Shown here: positions 23,501-33,693 of the stretch, piece by piece | How the letters are laid out: every line of letters begins with the position of its first letter | How positions within the stretch are numbered: the stretch's first letter is position 1 | Assembly: GCA_910589415.1 (NCBI GenBank) | Contig: OU342633.1 | Location: 56,042,404 to 56,106,403, forward strand | DNA length: 64,000 nucleotides | Direction of reading: 5' to 3' | From: Malachius bipustulatus | Taxonomy: Eukaryota; Arthropoda; Insecta; Coleoptera; Melyridae | Program-made: the position numbers and the translations under genes | Notes under the pieces: generated by a model | Seen by the model: the letters and a program-made list of their open reading frames with translations, nothing else | What the model was told of the DNA's origin: nothing | Database searches by the model: none

Positions 23501-24370
23501 CTGGACATTCGTAAATTGCCGAATATTCATCCACACCATTCAACCACTCGTCAATATTCCCAAACAAAGGATCAAAGTCCGCAATAATAATATTAGTCAA
23601 AGACATACCTATTGGAATTTCTGGCCTTTTGGTGCTCTCACGCTCATGCTTACCAAGCCCTTCAAGAATATCGTCAGTGACTCTGGAAGACTCACTATTT
23701 CTCCGACGTTCCTGTTCACCTCCAACGGGAACCACCCACCGCTTGTTCGCCTCGAACGCCTCTTTACTGCATGATTTCATTCCTGGAACCTCTGCCGTCG
23801 ATGGTGAGTGCGACGAATCCCTCTGTTTAGCGACGGCGAGTCTCTGGAATCATTCCTCCGATGCTTCTCATTATGAGACCTGTCCCGTGTCCGGGGATGT
23901 CGTGGCGACTTCGACGTCCACTAGAATTACTGCTCTCCGAACTTTCTCTATGCCGAGTCTTTGTAGACACTCGAGAGATTTTCCCCGACATATTGTCACT
24001 CAGAACCACACCCTGCACCACTTGAATTTTTCGCAAAAGTTCAAAATCACAAAGGTGCACCACACTGTTAAAAAGCCTGAATTTTTGATTCAGATTCGTA
24101 TCCCACTTCTGATGTTAGCAATTAAACAAAATTACTATTGAAATTATTTATTGAAAGTCCCTCTGGATTCCGTTATTTGATAACACCGCTACATTTCATA
24201 ATTCATACACGCGCAGTTGACTGCAGGCTACCGCGCTCTGTCGTTGCTGCTCGAGGCCTCGCTGCTCGCGCGCTGCTAATGCTGCAATGAATGCCCCGCT
24301 CGCCGTGGTTCTGCGACCCAGCGTCATCATTAGCTAAAAATAGCCAACGGCGGGGAACCCCAGTCTAACA
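20546..24370 (-). mobile_element. Ty3/Gypsy element, degenerate, nested in BEL/Pao
   Basis: LTRs are at 20546-20801 (256 bp) and 24113-24370 (258 bp), differing by a CG indel. The 4-bp duplication TTTG is at 20542-20545 and 24371-24374. Coding remnants run on the minus strand, so 24113-24370 is the 5' LTR. Just inside it, the minus strand reads TCAGAAGTGGGATACGAATC, resembling the complement of a tRNA-Leu 3' arm and so a plausible PBS. At 3.8 kb it is shorter than typical Gypsy elements and has many frameshifts. Confidence 0.9.
20803..24090 (-). pseudogene. Gypsy gag-pol remnants
   Basis: In minus-strand order: a gag-like segment (23780-23427; IDEWLNGVDEYSAIYECPDK and HLALSKLRGLAEVWY); a protease-end segment (23091-22885; GLNVLIGQKFY); RT in two overlapping frames (22443-22110), with MGYHQIPM, VTQDGDYDFLRMPFGLTN and the catalytic [12 protein letters not shown]; then near 21620-21500 an integrase C-terminal stretch (TYQVGDLILLKI). 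RNase H and the integrase core are largely absent in the ~1.2 kb after RT. Frameshifts and stops are frequent, so it is not functional. A T-rich run at 22587-22608 may be an expansion. Confidence 0.82.
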
Positions 24371-25012
24371 TTTGCATTGATTATTTACTTTCCGCACTTG
24401 TTATTCGCAAAAATAAGCTATAGATACTTGTTTTTCATTTTTTCGAAGTCACGAAGTTATTAATTAAATAACTTCATCGCGAAATTACAGCATTTGTTAA
24501 CTTGCTACAAATTTGTAAATTTCATCATTCTTTAATTGTAATTGTGTTTAGAATATTGCATTCTAGAAAATAATTACCGCATGTAATAACTATTCGATCG
24601 CTCTTAATTAATTAGGTACCTATACGTATTGCTGAAAAATATTTGGTGAATATTTTGTACCCACACCCCTTGCTTGAAAAGTGTAGTCTGCCTTGGGGTA
24701 ATAAAAACCCGTCCTCGTCTCACCTCACACCACTACGTTTTATTCTCTCTCGCTACTGTGTTTGCACCTTGCACGTGCAGGCAACTTTTAACAATTTTAC
24801 TAATCCCGGTCTCCGGAAATATTACGTCGAGGTGGTATACTGGTTTGGAAATTATTGATTATTTTCAAGCTGAGTTGGTGTTGGTGTCGGTAGGTATATA
24901 CTTATATACCTATAAGTTCAGAGAAGAATAATTCTATTATTCACGCATCATCCTTCTTTTACTCGCATTTTCAATTGAGAAAATTTAACTTTTATTAATT
25001 CGCTAATTCGCT

Positions 25013-28000
25013 ATGTCTCTCACAATGGAAAAGGCTTTGTCTACCGGCAAAATTATGTTGTCTAGGCTACAGTCGATTTTAGATTTAGGTTCGAATGCAG
25101 GTACAGCTGTTGACGAAAAATTTAAATTTCTCGCAGCTTTAGACTCAGCAGAAAGTCTATACAGGGGGTTTCATTTAGTCATTACAGACACGGTAGTTGA
25201 TGAAACATCTGATCAGTGGAAATTGTTCTGCGATCAAATCGCTCAAATTGATGGGGTATATTTTGGAATTAAAGGTATTCAGTTACGTCTATCGCAATCA
25301 GAACCTAAGGTTAAAGATTCTGACTCCTTGGTTGGGAAACCTGACGCTGTCTTGCCAGATGGGCGAGGTTCGAATGGGTCGCTAGAGTCAGTGGGTGGAA
25401 CTCGATGCAATGTGCGTCTTCCTAAAATTGATCTTCCCCGTTTTGATGGAGACCTCAAATTATGGCATTCTTTTTATGACATTTTTAACTCGCTTATCCA
25501 TAATAATTCCGATTTATCCTCAATAGATAAATTCCAATATCTAATTTCTACGCTGTCAAAGGAACCTCTGGATCTCGTTCGTCACTTGCCTTTAACCGAA
25601 GAAAATTATGTCATCGCTTATCGTACTTTGATCGATCGCTATCAGAATGACAGAATCTTAGCTACCTATTATTGGAATGCTATTGCTAATGCGCCCAAGT
25701 GTCGTCCAGACTCAACGCGCTCCATGAGAGATCTTCTCAATTCTTTTACCGAGAATACCGCCGCGCTCCAGAAATTCCCGCAAGTTGATTTGTGGAATTT
25801 CACTATGCTAAATTGGCTTCTTCAGAAGACCGATGACTCGACTCGCAAGCGATTTGAATTAAAATTCGCTCAAGAAGACTTCCCTCTTTATGAGGATCTT
25901 TTTACTTTCTTGACCAATCAGTGTCGAGCACTGGAGACACATGCCTTGAGTACTCCAGCCACATCTTCTTTCAAGCAACAGCCATCACATTCCAATAAAG
26001 GGAAGGTGAACTGGCGCACTGAGGACAGACGTAGTCCTCACGTGATGATGGTGTCTACCACTCGCGAGTCTCCCAACGCCGCTCAGTTTATTTATTGTTC
26101 GCATTGTCGCTCCAATTCGCACACACTTCAAAGGTGTACCGCATTTTTAGGATTATCTCCTCATAATAGATTTACATTTGTCAAATCCGCTAACTTATGC
26201 ACGAACTGCCTGAGTTCGGGGCATTCGTTCTCCTCTTGTCGCTCAACATCCACATGTAGACATTGCTCAAGTAAGCACCACACTCTACTGCATTTCTTTA
26301 AGGAAAATGACGACAGAATTGCTAACAAAGAAGTTCAAACTCCAAATGAGTCTTCCGCAACAAGTTCTTCTAATACGCATTCTTCGCCACCACTTGCCAT
26401 GTCTTCCATTGGCGAAGCTTTAGGTACTCCTCAATCGATATTACTGGCCACGGTGCGGTTCCAGGTCCGTGATAAGTGGGGAAATTACCAATCTGTTCGA
26501 GCCCTCTGTGATTCGGGCAGTCAAACTAGCTTCATGACAGAAAGATGTCGTAAGCGTCTCGCTCTTGAACTCATTCCATCTTCATCGTCCATAACTGGAG
26601 TGGGTCATTCCGCTATCTCCTCTGCGCACGGATATGTAAATTGTTCAATCCGTCCGGATGGATCTTCTACCAATTTGGGTGTCGCTGCCATGGTGTTACC
26701 CTCTATCTGCTCGGAGTTACCGACTAGTCCGCTTTCAAATATTCATTGTTTCGAAAACTTGAAACTCGCTGATCCCTTGTGGCATTCTCCCGGTCCCGTG
26801 GATATGCTCCTCGGGGCTGAAGTCTTTTCCCGCATAGTCAAAGAGGGTGTCATATCTGGCGATGGTACGAGACCTGCTGCTATGAACACAATCTTTGGTT
26901 GGATACTTTTAGGTCCCACTTCTTCCAGCACAACGCATAAGGTGCATTCTTTTTTTGTCTCGACCGAATCTTGTCTTAATGACACGTTGAGAGAATTCTG
27001 GAAGTTGGAGGACATCCCCAATCGCTCAATCCTGTCGCCTGAAGATAAACAGGCGGAGGATCATTTCACAAATACGCACTACCGTGCGCCCTCTGGTCGT
27101 TTCGGAGTCTGTCTCCCCTTTAAGGAGTCTAAGTCGTCGCCGCCGTCGTTTCCTGGGTCACTCAAAATGGCCGATCGCCGATTATTGGCACTTGAACGTC
27201 GACTATCGAAGCAACCTTCGGTACGTGATCTTTATCACAACTTTATGCGCGACTACTTAGATGCTGGTCACATGACTAAGCTTTCTACTCCACCGCCGCC
27301 TGATAACTGCTATTTTATCCCGCATCACTGCGTTCTAAAAACAGAAGGCAGCACCGCAAAGATACGCGTAGTTTTCGACGCGTCTGCCAACGCCGAAAAC
27401 GGAACTTCATTGAACGCATGTTTGCTCACTGGAAGCAAGCTTCAATCAGATATTTCAGTTATACTCTTACGCTTTCGCTTGTACAACTATGTTTTTACAT
27501 GCGACATCCGCCAAATGTATAGACAAATTTTAGTCTCTCCGCCTCATCGCGTATTTCAAATGATTCGCTGGAGATTTTCGCCGCAGGACCCCGTCGAGAC
27601 TTATTCCTTGAATACCGTCACCTATGGGGTGTCAAGTAGTCCTTACTTGGCGATTCGCTGGTTGCTACAATTAGCAAAAGAAGGTCAAAATCAATTCCCG
27701 CTAGCCTCTCGTGCCATTAATAATAGTCTTTACGTGGATGATTTGGCATTGGGTGCCGATGACATCGCTTCCGCCATAAAACTTAGGGACGAGATTGTCC
27801 AGTTATTGAGTTCAGGTGGCTTTGAGCTCCGTAAGTGGGCGTCTAATCACGCAGCTGTGTTGGATGGTATTCCTGAGGATCATCGTCAGACCAGTTCGTC
27901 TAATTTTGATCCAGACGCAGAAATGATTTTTAAAATTCTTGGCCTCCAGTGGCAGTCCAATCCGGACGTTTTCACCTTTCATGTCAACGCCGTCCACACA

Positions 28001-28894
28001 CAGTGCTCCAAGAGATCTATTTTATCGGAAGTTGCCCGTATCTATGATCCTCTGGGGTTTCTGTCACCTTTAACATTCTTCGCTAAACATCTCATCCAGC
28101 GCCTATGGTCTTTGGCATTGGGCTGGGATGAATTACCGCCGGCTGAAATATGTTCTCAATGGCAGAACTATAAGGTCTCTTTATCGCAGCTGTCTCACGT
28201 AAAGATAAATCGGTGTCTTAAACCGCAATCTTTCGTCGAGTGTCAACTGCACGCATTCTGCGACGCCTCTTGGCGCCATGTCAGGTCAGCTGACAATCCC
28301 GCTGATCCCGCTTCTCGAGGTCTTTCGCAAGAGCTGTTGTTGTCATGTTCCCTTTGGTGGGCGGGGCCTCCTTGGCTTAAAGAACCGCCATCCATGTGGC
28401 CTGACGATCTTCTCGTTTCCGCTATCTCCGCTGACTCTCTGCCTGAGGGCAAGGTCGTTTCTTTACTCGCTGAAGTAAGTACTTCTATTGTAGATCGTTT
28501 ACTTCTTCAACATTCTTCGCTACTAAAAATACAACGCATCCTGGCATATTGGTTTCGATTTGTCCAGAACGCTCGAGGACACGATCGAAAGTCACTCACT
28601 TTAACTGATGCTGATTTACACCAAGCCTTACTGGTCAGGGTCAAGGACGTTCAGTCCTCATATTTCAAATCTGAAACTGCTCAGATACGCAAGGGACAGT
28701 TGTGCCCAAAATATTTACAGAAATTATCGCCTTTCATTGATGCTGACAGGATATTTCGAGCAGGTGGTCGTTTGGTTCATTCCCCTTTGTCTATGGAAGC
28801 CAAGCATCCTGATCTACTTCCGCAGAAACACAAACTCGCCGACAAGGTTCTACGAAGACCCTTAGTCAAGCTCTGCCCATTACCCTGTCAGTAA
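25013..28894 (+). CDS. BEL/Pao Gag-Pol, RNase H and integrase truncated
   Basis: A 1,293-residue open frame. Residues about 140-300 are the Pao-type Gag region (LPKIDLPRFDGDLKLWHSFY). Residues 360-425 hold zinc-binding CxxC...H...C motifs (YCSHCRSNSH, CTNCLSSGHSFSSC, CRHCSSKHH). At about 498 is the A17-type aspartic protease (LCDSGSQTSF). RT runs roughly 780-1000, with VVFDASANAENGTSLN and catalytic YVDDLALGAD at about 906. At about 1079 the RNase H start (HAFCDAS) jumps directly to RHVRSADNPADPASRG, which normally lies far downstream, so most of RNase H has been deleted in frame. The protein ends soon after RAGGRLVHSPLS, before the integrase catalytic core. It therefore cannot integrate by itself. 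The frame is otherwise intact and has no stop. Confidence 0.92.
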   Translation: MSLTMEKALSTGKIMLSRLQSILDLGSNAGTAVDEKFKFLAALDSAESLYRGFHLVITDTVVDETSDQWKLFCDQIAQIDGVYFGIKGIQLRLSQSEPKVKDSDSLVGKPDAVLPDGRGSNGSLESVGGTRCNVRLPKIDLPRFDGDLKLWHSFYDIFNSLIHNNSDLSSIDKFQYLISTLSKEPLDLVRHLPLTEENYVIAYRTLIDRYQNDRILATYYWNAIANAPKCRPDSTRSMRDLLNSFTENTAALQKFPQVDLWNFTMLNWLLQKTDDSTRKRFELKFAQEDFPLYEDLFTFLTNQCRALETHALSTPATSSFKQQPSHSNKGKVNWRTEDRRSPHVMMVSTTRESPNAAQFIYCSHCRSNSHTLQRCTAFLGLSPHNRFTFVKSANLCTNCLSSGHSFSSCRSTSTCRHCSSKHHTLLHFFKENDDRIANKEVQTPNESSATSSSNTHSSPPLAMSSIGEALGTPQSILLATVRFQVRDKWGNYQSVRALCDSGSQTSFMTERCRKRLALELIPSSSSITGVGHSAISSAHGYVNCSIRPDGSSTNLGVAAMVLPSICSELPTSPLSNIHCFENLKLADPLWHSPGPVDMLLGAEVFSRIVKEGVISGDGTRPAAMNTIFGWILLGPTSSSTTHKVHSFFVSTESCLNDTLREFWKLEDIPNRSILSPEDKQAEDHFTNTHYRAPSGRFGVCLPFKESKSSPPSFPGSLKMADRRLLALERRLSKQPSVRDLYHNFMRDYLDAGHMTKLSTPPPPDNCYFIPHHCVLKTEGSTAKIRVVFDASANAENGTSLNACLLTGSKLQSDISVILLRFRLYNYVFTCDIRQMYRQILVSPPHRVFQMIRWRFSPQDPVETYSLNTVTYGVSSSPYLAIRWLLQLAKEGQNQFPLASRAINNSLYVDDLALGADDIASAIKLRDEIVQLLSSGGFELRKWASNHAAVLDGIPEDHRQTSSSNFDPDAEMIFKILGLQWQSNPDVFTFHVNAVHTQCSKRSILSEVARIYDPLGFLSPLTFFAKHLIQRLWSLALGWDELPPAEICSQWQNYKVSLSQLSHVKINRCLKPQSFVECQLHAFCDASWRHVRSADNPADPASRGLSQELLLSCSLWWAGPPWLKEPPSMWPDDLLVSAISADSLPEGKVVSLLAEVSTSIVDRLLLQHSSLLKIQRILAYWFRFVQNARGHDRKSLTLTDADLHQALLVRVKDVQSSYFKSETAQIRKGQLCPKYLQKLSPFIDADRIFRAGGRLVHSPLSMEAKHPDLLPQKHKLADKVLRRPLVKLCPLPCQ

Positions 28895-29100
28895 TGAGCA
28901 GCCTCTTATCAATTTATAATTTGTAAATATCGCAACTGCTGTAAGTTTTAAGAAATTCACATTTAATTCACATTCTTCGCTTATTATTCGCTACGCAAGT
29001 GCTGCAAAGTAAATCTTTATTTTAATAGTCATTTTTCAAATTCGCAAATTCGCTTTCACTTTTTTTCGGAAAATTACATTGTAATTTTGGTGGGCGGTAA

Positions 29101-29505
29101 TGTTCCGTCCTCATTTCCCGTTCCTACACCCGCCTGTGGTCCGGACGGCAGAGTGCACTACGACGCATCGATACTCGCCCCGCACCCCTGAAGGAAGAAC
29201 CTACAGGGAGAGACTCAAGATTAAGACTTCGAGACGGTCGCACGCAAAAATATCGCTCCGCGCTCCGCTATATTCGCACGCTCGCTGTTGTCATCCAATT
29301 GTAAGTACCCGCTTGTTTTTCCTAATTACTTCTTATCCTTATCAATATATAATTCTTTTACCCGCATTTATCGCTACACCGCCACTATTCATTAATCCGC
29401 GTTTATTGGGAATTACAGGAACTAAAGCTGTTTTCTGTACCCTACCGCCGGCGTCTTAGACAGGTCGTAAAAATATAATTGCGTCTGTGATAAGAACCCC
29501 AAACA
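29101..29505 (+). repeat. BEL/Pao 3' LTR
   Basis: 405 bp, matching the 5' LTR. It is preceded by purine-rich GGTGGGCGGTAA, the likely polypurine tract. 28895-29100 between the ORF and LTR is non-coding. Confidence 0.9.
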
Positions 29506-30351
29506 ATAATTATTATTTTATTTCAATGTAATGTCAATCTGTAATACATAATAAAGTTGTTGTTTAAACTTAGCTGGTTTTATTATTTAATAATAGTAGA
29601 TACTGTAGCAAAGTAGAGAAAAGAAGTTAAGAATACATTGGCTGATTGTGTTATTACCTACTTGAATTGGCTCCTGCGGGAGTAATGATAATTATTTTTT
29701 ATTTATTTATTTTTGAAACATATTTATTACCTTCCTAGCTTTTTTACCAAGAAGTAGGTCGGTGTAATTTGAGTAATAACGGAGTACCTAAAGGTAAGGT
29801 AAGTATTGAAATTATTATTTTGGCTTACTTATAGTAAAGTTCATCAATGAAATGGGTGAGTGTGTGGTTTTATCAAGCTATGGGTACCTACCTACATACT
29901 ATTAATAGATAGGTATAAAGGTAGTGCTATTGATAAGAATGAAAAATTCAATTTTCATTATTTTTTCTCATTACACCTATAAGTAATCATTCAAAAAAGT
30001 ATTCTAAATTAGTGGATTATTGAATAAAAACTAGATTCAGTCAAAATTGTATTTATTTAGAATGAAAATATATCGATCCATTTGACATTTCATTTCGTTA
30101 GGTCCCTTAATCGGTAGAATTCTGGTGATTAGTTATTGCCCCGACTTAACGAGCTACTTCTAACCTAAAAATGGTAAAAAATACCTTTATAAGACGCTTA
30201 ATGAAGAAATCTGCCCATTAGCCTAACGATCTATTAGCCTAATGAGAAAAGTTAACGATTTCAGTTGTCAAAACCATTATAAGACGCTTAATAGCCCGTT
30301 TGGACTTAATAGCCCGTTAAAAAGTTCATTAACCCGTTATAATACTCGCCG

Positions 30352-30658
30352 TCAGTATTCATTCACTAATGGTATCGTTGACATCACTAATGACTTCAGT
30401 AATGGCTTCACGCTTCACTAATCACTTCTCGATGTCAATGGCGATCGGGGACTGGCGGTGGAGAAAACATCATGTCAAACTTCAGGAAAAAACACGACAA
30501 TTGACAACAATGACCACGTGAACGGTTTGTTTGTATGGAACCAGAACCACTTAGCCCCGCCCTGTGACATCACACTCACGGCGTCTATTGGCGTACCGTG
30601 TACCGTGTAATAGGTATGTGGTATGTACGATGTGTATAATAGTGCTTGGAAAAAAATA
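30352..30658. other. non-coding stretch
   Basis: No gene found. It contains CACTAATG/ACTTCA-rich short repeats at 30355-30425. Confidence 0.4.
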
Positions 30659-30895
30659 GGAAAAGCTATATGCCGTTCACTTCAGGACATAGTTGCAAAA
30701 TGGATTCTTGATATTTTTGCTATTCTTCTTATTATCTTTACGTCTTTATGGACTTTTTATTTTGGAACCTTTAGTCAAGTTATTTTATGATATTGCAATC
30801 TTTATCTAGAAAGCAAACTCGTCAAGTCTAATAAGCTTGCCATAAATTATAACATGAGAAAAAAGTTTTATTGTATTTTGAAAGGAACTAATTGT

Positions 30896-31141
30896 AGCGT
30901 TGGCCGGAGTAACGTTGTAACTTACATAATTTTTTGGAGTAATTTTTTCGATTCATCACGTTTAAATGGGCAGAATGCTTCCACAAAGCTTTAATTGTTG
31001 CCTAATTTACCTTAAATAATATTTAAACAATATTTCAAGAATCGCTAAATGAAAAAAAACATTCCATTTAATAATGTTGCAAGGTACATTTTTTGAGTCT
31101 CATGTAAAAATGTAAGTTACAACGTTACTCCGACCAATGCT
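30896..31141. mobile_element. MITE, 246 bp, 31-bp TIRs
   Basis: AGCGTTGGCCGGAGTAACGT, continuing to TTGTAACTTACA at 30926, is the complement of 31111-31141 with few mismatches. AAAGGAACT flanks it at about 30881-30889 and about 31148-31156, a candidate 9-bp target duplication if the element extends a few bases beyond the TIR. Confidence 0.75.
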
Positions 31142-31315
31142 CCAAAAAAAAGGAACTCTTAATTATAAAATTAGTTATATTAATTATATTAGAGATCAAA
31201 AATTAGTAATTACTTATTTATTATTAAAAAATAGAACATTAGGTAGGTACTGAATCGGCCAATCGGCTACGGTCATGGTGATTGGCGATCTTATTATTGG
31301 TGATGGCTGTTTGGA

Positions 31316-31692
31316 TCCATTCTGGTAGATCCATGTTTCGTCCAGGTACACGAACGTTACATTTTCACTCGAATTTTGATATTGTAAGTATTTTCTTAGA
31401 AAGGTAATTTTGGATGCAACGACATATGCTTTTGTTCACAAAGAATTTTGCGTCCGTTCACATATTCATATTTATAGCTGAGATATTTAAGAATTTTAAA
31501 TAAACTAGTTCTCCCCTTTTCAAAATCCAAATGTTTACGTTCGTCTTCCAAAAGTTTTCCTAGAGTAAAATGTTCGTTTTTCAAGTTATATTGCCAATCC
31601 AGTCGTTGCGAATCTTTCCGAAACGTAAAATTTTCATGATTATTGTCTGGTTTAGGTCGTCTGCCCAAAGGCTTAACTTCAAAATTTATCAT
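31316..31692 (-). pseudogene. IS630/Tc1-type transposase fragment
   Basis: The minus frame 31692-31396 (about 98 residues) contains a winged-helix-like stretch (HLDFEKGRTSLFKILKYLSY, then VNGRKILCEQKHM), similar in layout to that in the relic at 9.5 kb. Downstream, in another frame, the minus strand of about 31316-31354 reads VYLDETWIYQNGS, the first catalytic-Asp block of these transposases. The second Asp and the Glu blocks were not found. It is broken and partial. Confidence 0.68.
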
Positions 31693-31813
31693 CCTGTTTA
31701 ATTATTGTTTCAATCGCACTTACTGAATACTATAAAAGAGGAAAATTACGTAACATCATTTTATTAGGTGTACACTTAATAATACTTACACCCCAATGTG
31801 TTTTACTTTCAAT

Positions 31814-32187
31814 GGGTACGTTCACCTGACGTCAACCGTTGAGTTGTTGAGGTAGCGCTTGCGTTCAGACATACCGCTCACTTACAACCGTTGTTCAACT
31901 GTTGAGTATTTTTGTGAGCGTAAATATTTCACGCTCAGCACAGTCAACGTGTATATTGCGGACATGCGCCAAGTGGGAAGTAAAAGTTGCAAGTAAGAAT
32001 GCTCCTGATACAATCAGCGACAAATAAATGCTAATAATTACTTCTATGAACTTGAATCGTATCCAGAAACATGTCACAAATCTCTCGATGTCAACAATGC
32101 GTTCAGACTATTTCCAACATGTTGAAACAACTTGTACTCAACCGTTTTGCGCTGCTATTCAACAGTTGACGTCAGGTGAACGTACCC
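31814..32187. mobile_element. MITE, 374 bp, TIR GGGTACGTTCACCTGACGTCAAC
   Basis: The 23-bp TIR is perfect (right end GTTGACGTCAGGTGAACGTACCC). AAT flanks both sides. Looser complementarity continues inward (GTTGAGT-type words). No ORF. Confidence 0.78.
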
Positions 32188-32699
32188 AATATGACTTGTC
32201 GTTCACTTAGGTTGTCATTTTCAGATTTAAATAACTTGAATGCCTTTTTTATACGAATTTTTTCTTCAATCGATATTAATTTCGGCATTATGAAATTTAT
32301 AATGTCAAAAAATTAATATTTATTTGACAGTTCGAGAAAAATCTGTCCGAATAAAAATTATCCTAGATAATCTACTAAAACTTCAATAATTAGACAACAA
32401 GGCTGTTAATCAGCTGAGACAATTTGAGCAATTTGACAAGTGTCGGTGTTTACTTAACCTTCAATACCTCGATCAGCTGATATTGTCAATCAAGATCTAG
32501 GGAGTTTTCATTTTTGTAAACCTAAAAACAAAAGTTCATGGCCTACCAATGCTTTTTTAATATGTGAACGGCATATACCTGCGCTTTTCTCGAGAGAAGG
32601 AACAGTGAAGACCTTCTTACTCCACGGAATTTGATAATTTTTTGAAACTGAATCCACCATCATTTAAGAGACTTTAACAATTTGTGTGATGAGTGTGAT

Positions 32700-33015
32700 A
32701 TCTTCTTCTCTGGTCTTGAGTGCCTGGTCAACGCTGCCCGAAAAAAATTTTTATAGAAATTTTTTATAGATTTTTTATATATTTTTGTATATTTAATTCA
32801 ATTGATTTATTCTATGTATATTTTTTTGAATCTTGCAAAATATCTCTTGGGGTTGGTATTCTGTTAATTATGTGGGGGAGTATTCTGTGTATAGGGTTTT
32901 TTTTGTTCAATCTTTATAATGTAATTTTTGTTATATTGCACTGTAAATGGTAATTACTGTTGGGCAATAAAGCTGTTATTATTATTATTATTATTTATTA
33001 TTATTATTATTATCA
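32700..33015 (+). mobile_element. LINE 3' UTR fragment
   Basis: T-rich sequence ends CTGTTGGGCAATAAAG and (TTA)n. The same terminal words end the Jockey fragment at 16276. No coding part is recognisable. Confidence 0.65.
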
Positions 33016-33463
33016 TTCCACTTCACCCTCCAGTCTCCACCTTCCACCAAACAATGATAATGATTGACTAAATACACAGACAGTTTTTAGACCACTATTA
33101 CTATGAAAGAAAAAGAAAAAGAACATTGACGTTGAATTGACATCTAACGTTTACTTTTTCAATTGTTGGGTTATATTTTTATTTGTTTTGAAATTTTATA
33201 AAATAATAATATTAAAAGTTAAAAGTAAGTGAAGTGAAAGTCAATTCAATAATAATATTTATATTAATATTATGATATGATTATAATAATAATTGATGAG
33301 TTGCAATTGTAGCCAAATCAAACTTCGAAGACTCTAATAATAAGAAGTGTTCAAATGGATTACAACCAAATTAATGATTTCAACTCGAATTGAAGGCAGA
33401 AGAAGAGTGAGTGATGAATGGAAAATAATAATTTATCCTAGTTCGCAACGCCAAGTGCAAGTA

Positions 33464-33489
33464 GGTAGGTAGGTAGGTAGGTAGGTAGG
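33464..33489. repeat. (GTAG)n microsatellite
   Basis: About seven GTAG units lie some 200 bp upstream of the TRAPPC9 start codon, an expanded form of the TAGGTAGG words common in this window. Confidence 0.8.
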
Positions 33490-33693
33490 TGTGATTTACT
33501 GATTTCTGATCATCTCATCATTCGTTCATAAAATAGCTACGAGTTCCAATGGTAAGAGAACGAGCGGATCGACGACTGGCAAGCAGGAGAAGGAAACCGA
33601 CAAAAAAAATCACAAGAAATAAAATAATTATTATTGTTTCAAATGCGGTCATCTGTGAGTTACATCCTATCGAGTAGCACGACAGAACCGAAC

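Larger units (their letters stand above)
20026..29505 (+). mobile_element. BEL/Pao LTR retrotransposon with internal deletions
   Basis: Two 405-bp LTRs that read as identical (20026-20430 and 29101-29505) begin TGTTCCGTCC and end CCCCAAACA. The 5-6 bp flanks are AATAAT on both sides. The internal region is interrupted by a reversed Gypsy element (20546-24370) and carries one long Gag-Pol frame lacking most of RNase H and integrase. Matching LTRs imply a young insertion, so the deletions probably predate it and it moved in trans (inference). Confidence 0.92.
18878..30351 (+). mobile_element. novel non-autonomous DNA element, copy 2 (interrupted)
   Basis: It has the same ends and orientation as the copy at 12382. 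Native sequence lies in 18878-19216, 19770-20025 and 29506-30351, about 1.45 kb in all. Two independent insertions interrupt it: a hAT MITE (19217-19761) and a BEL/Pao retrotransposon (20026-29505). Native sequence matches copy 1 closely (for example GCTACGGACCGAAAGGTTCC in both). Confidence 0.75.
30659..32595 (-). mobile_element. IS630/Tc1-like transposon relic hosting two MITEs
   Basis: The left end AGGAAAAGCTATATGCCGTTCAC and right end (complement) AGAAAAGCGCAGGTATATGCCGTTCAC share about 20 bp in inverted orientation. Inside is a minus-strand transposase remnant and two independent MITEs (30896-31141 and 31814-32187). Confidence 0.6.

Noticed and set aside
12310..30540. Outer inverted similarity (GGTTCCAAATAAACAAACG versus the complement near 30515-30540) bounding both tandem elements
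   Set aside because: Only ~17 of 21 bases match and they do not extend; too weak to claim an 18-kb composite element.
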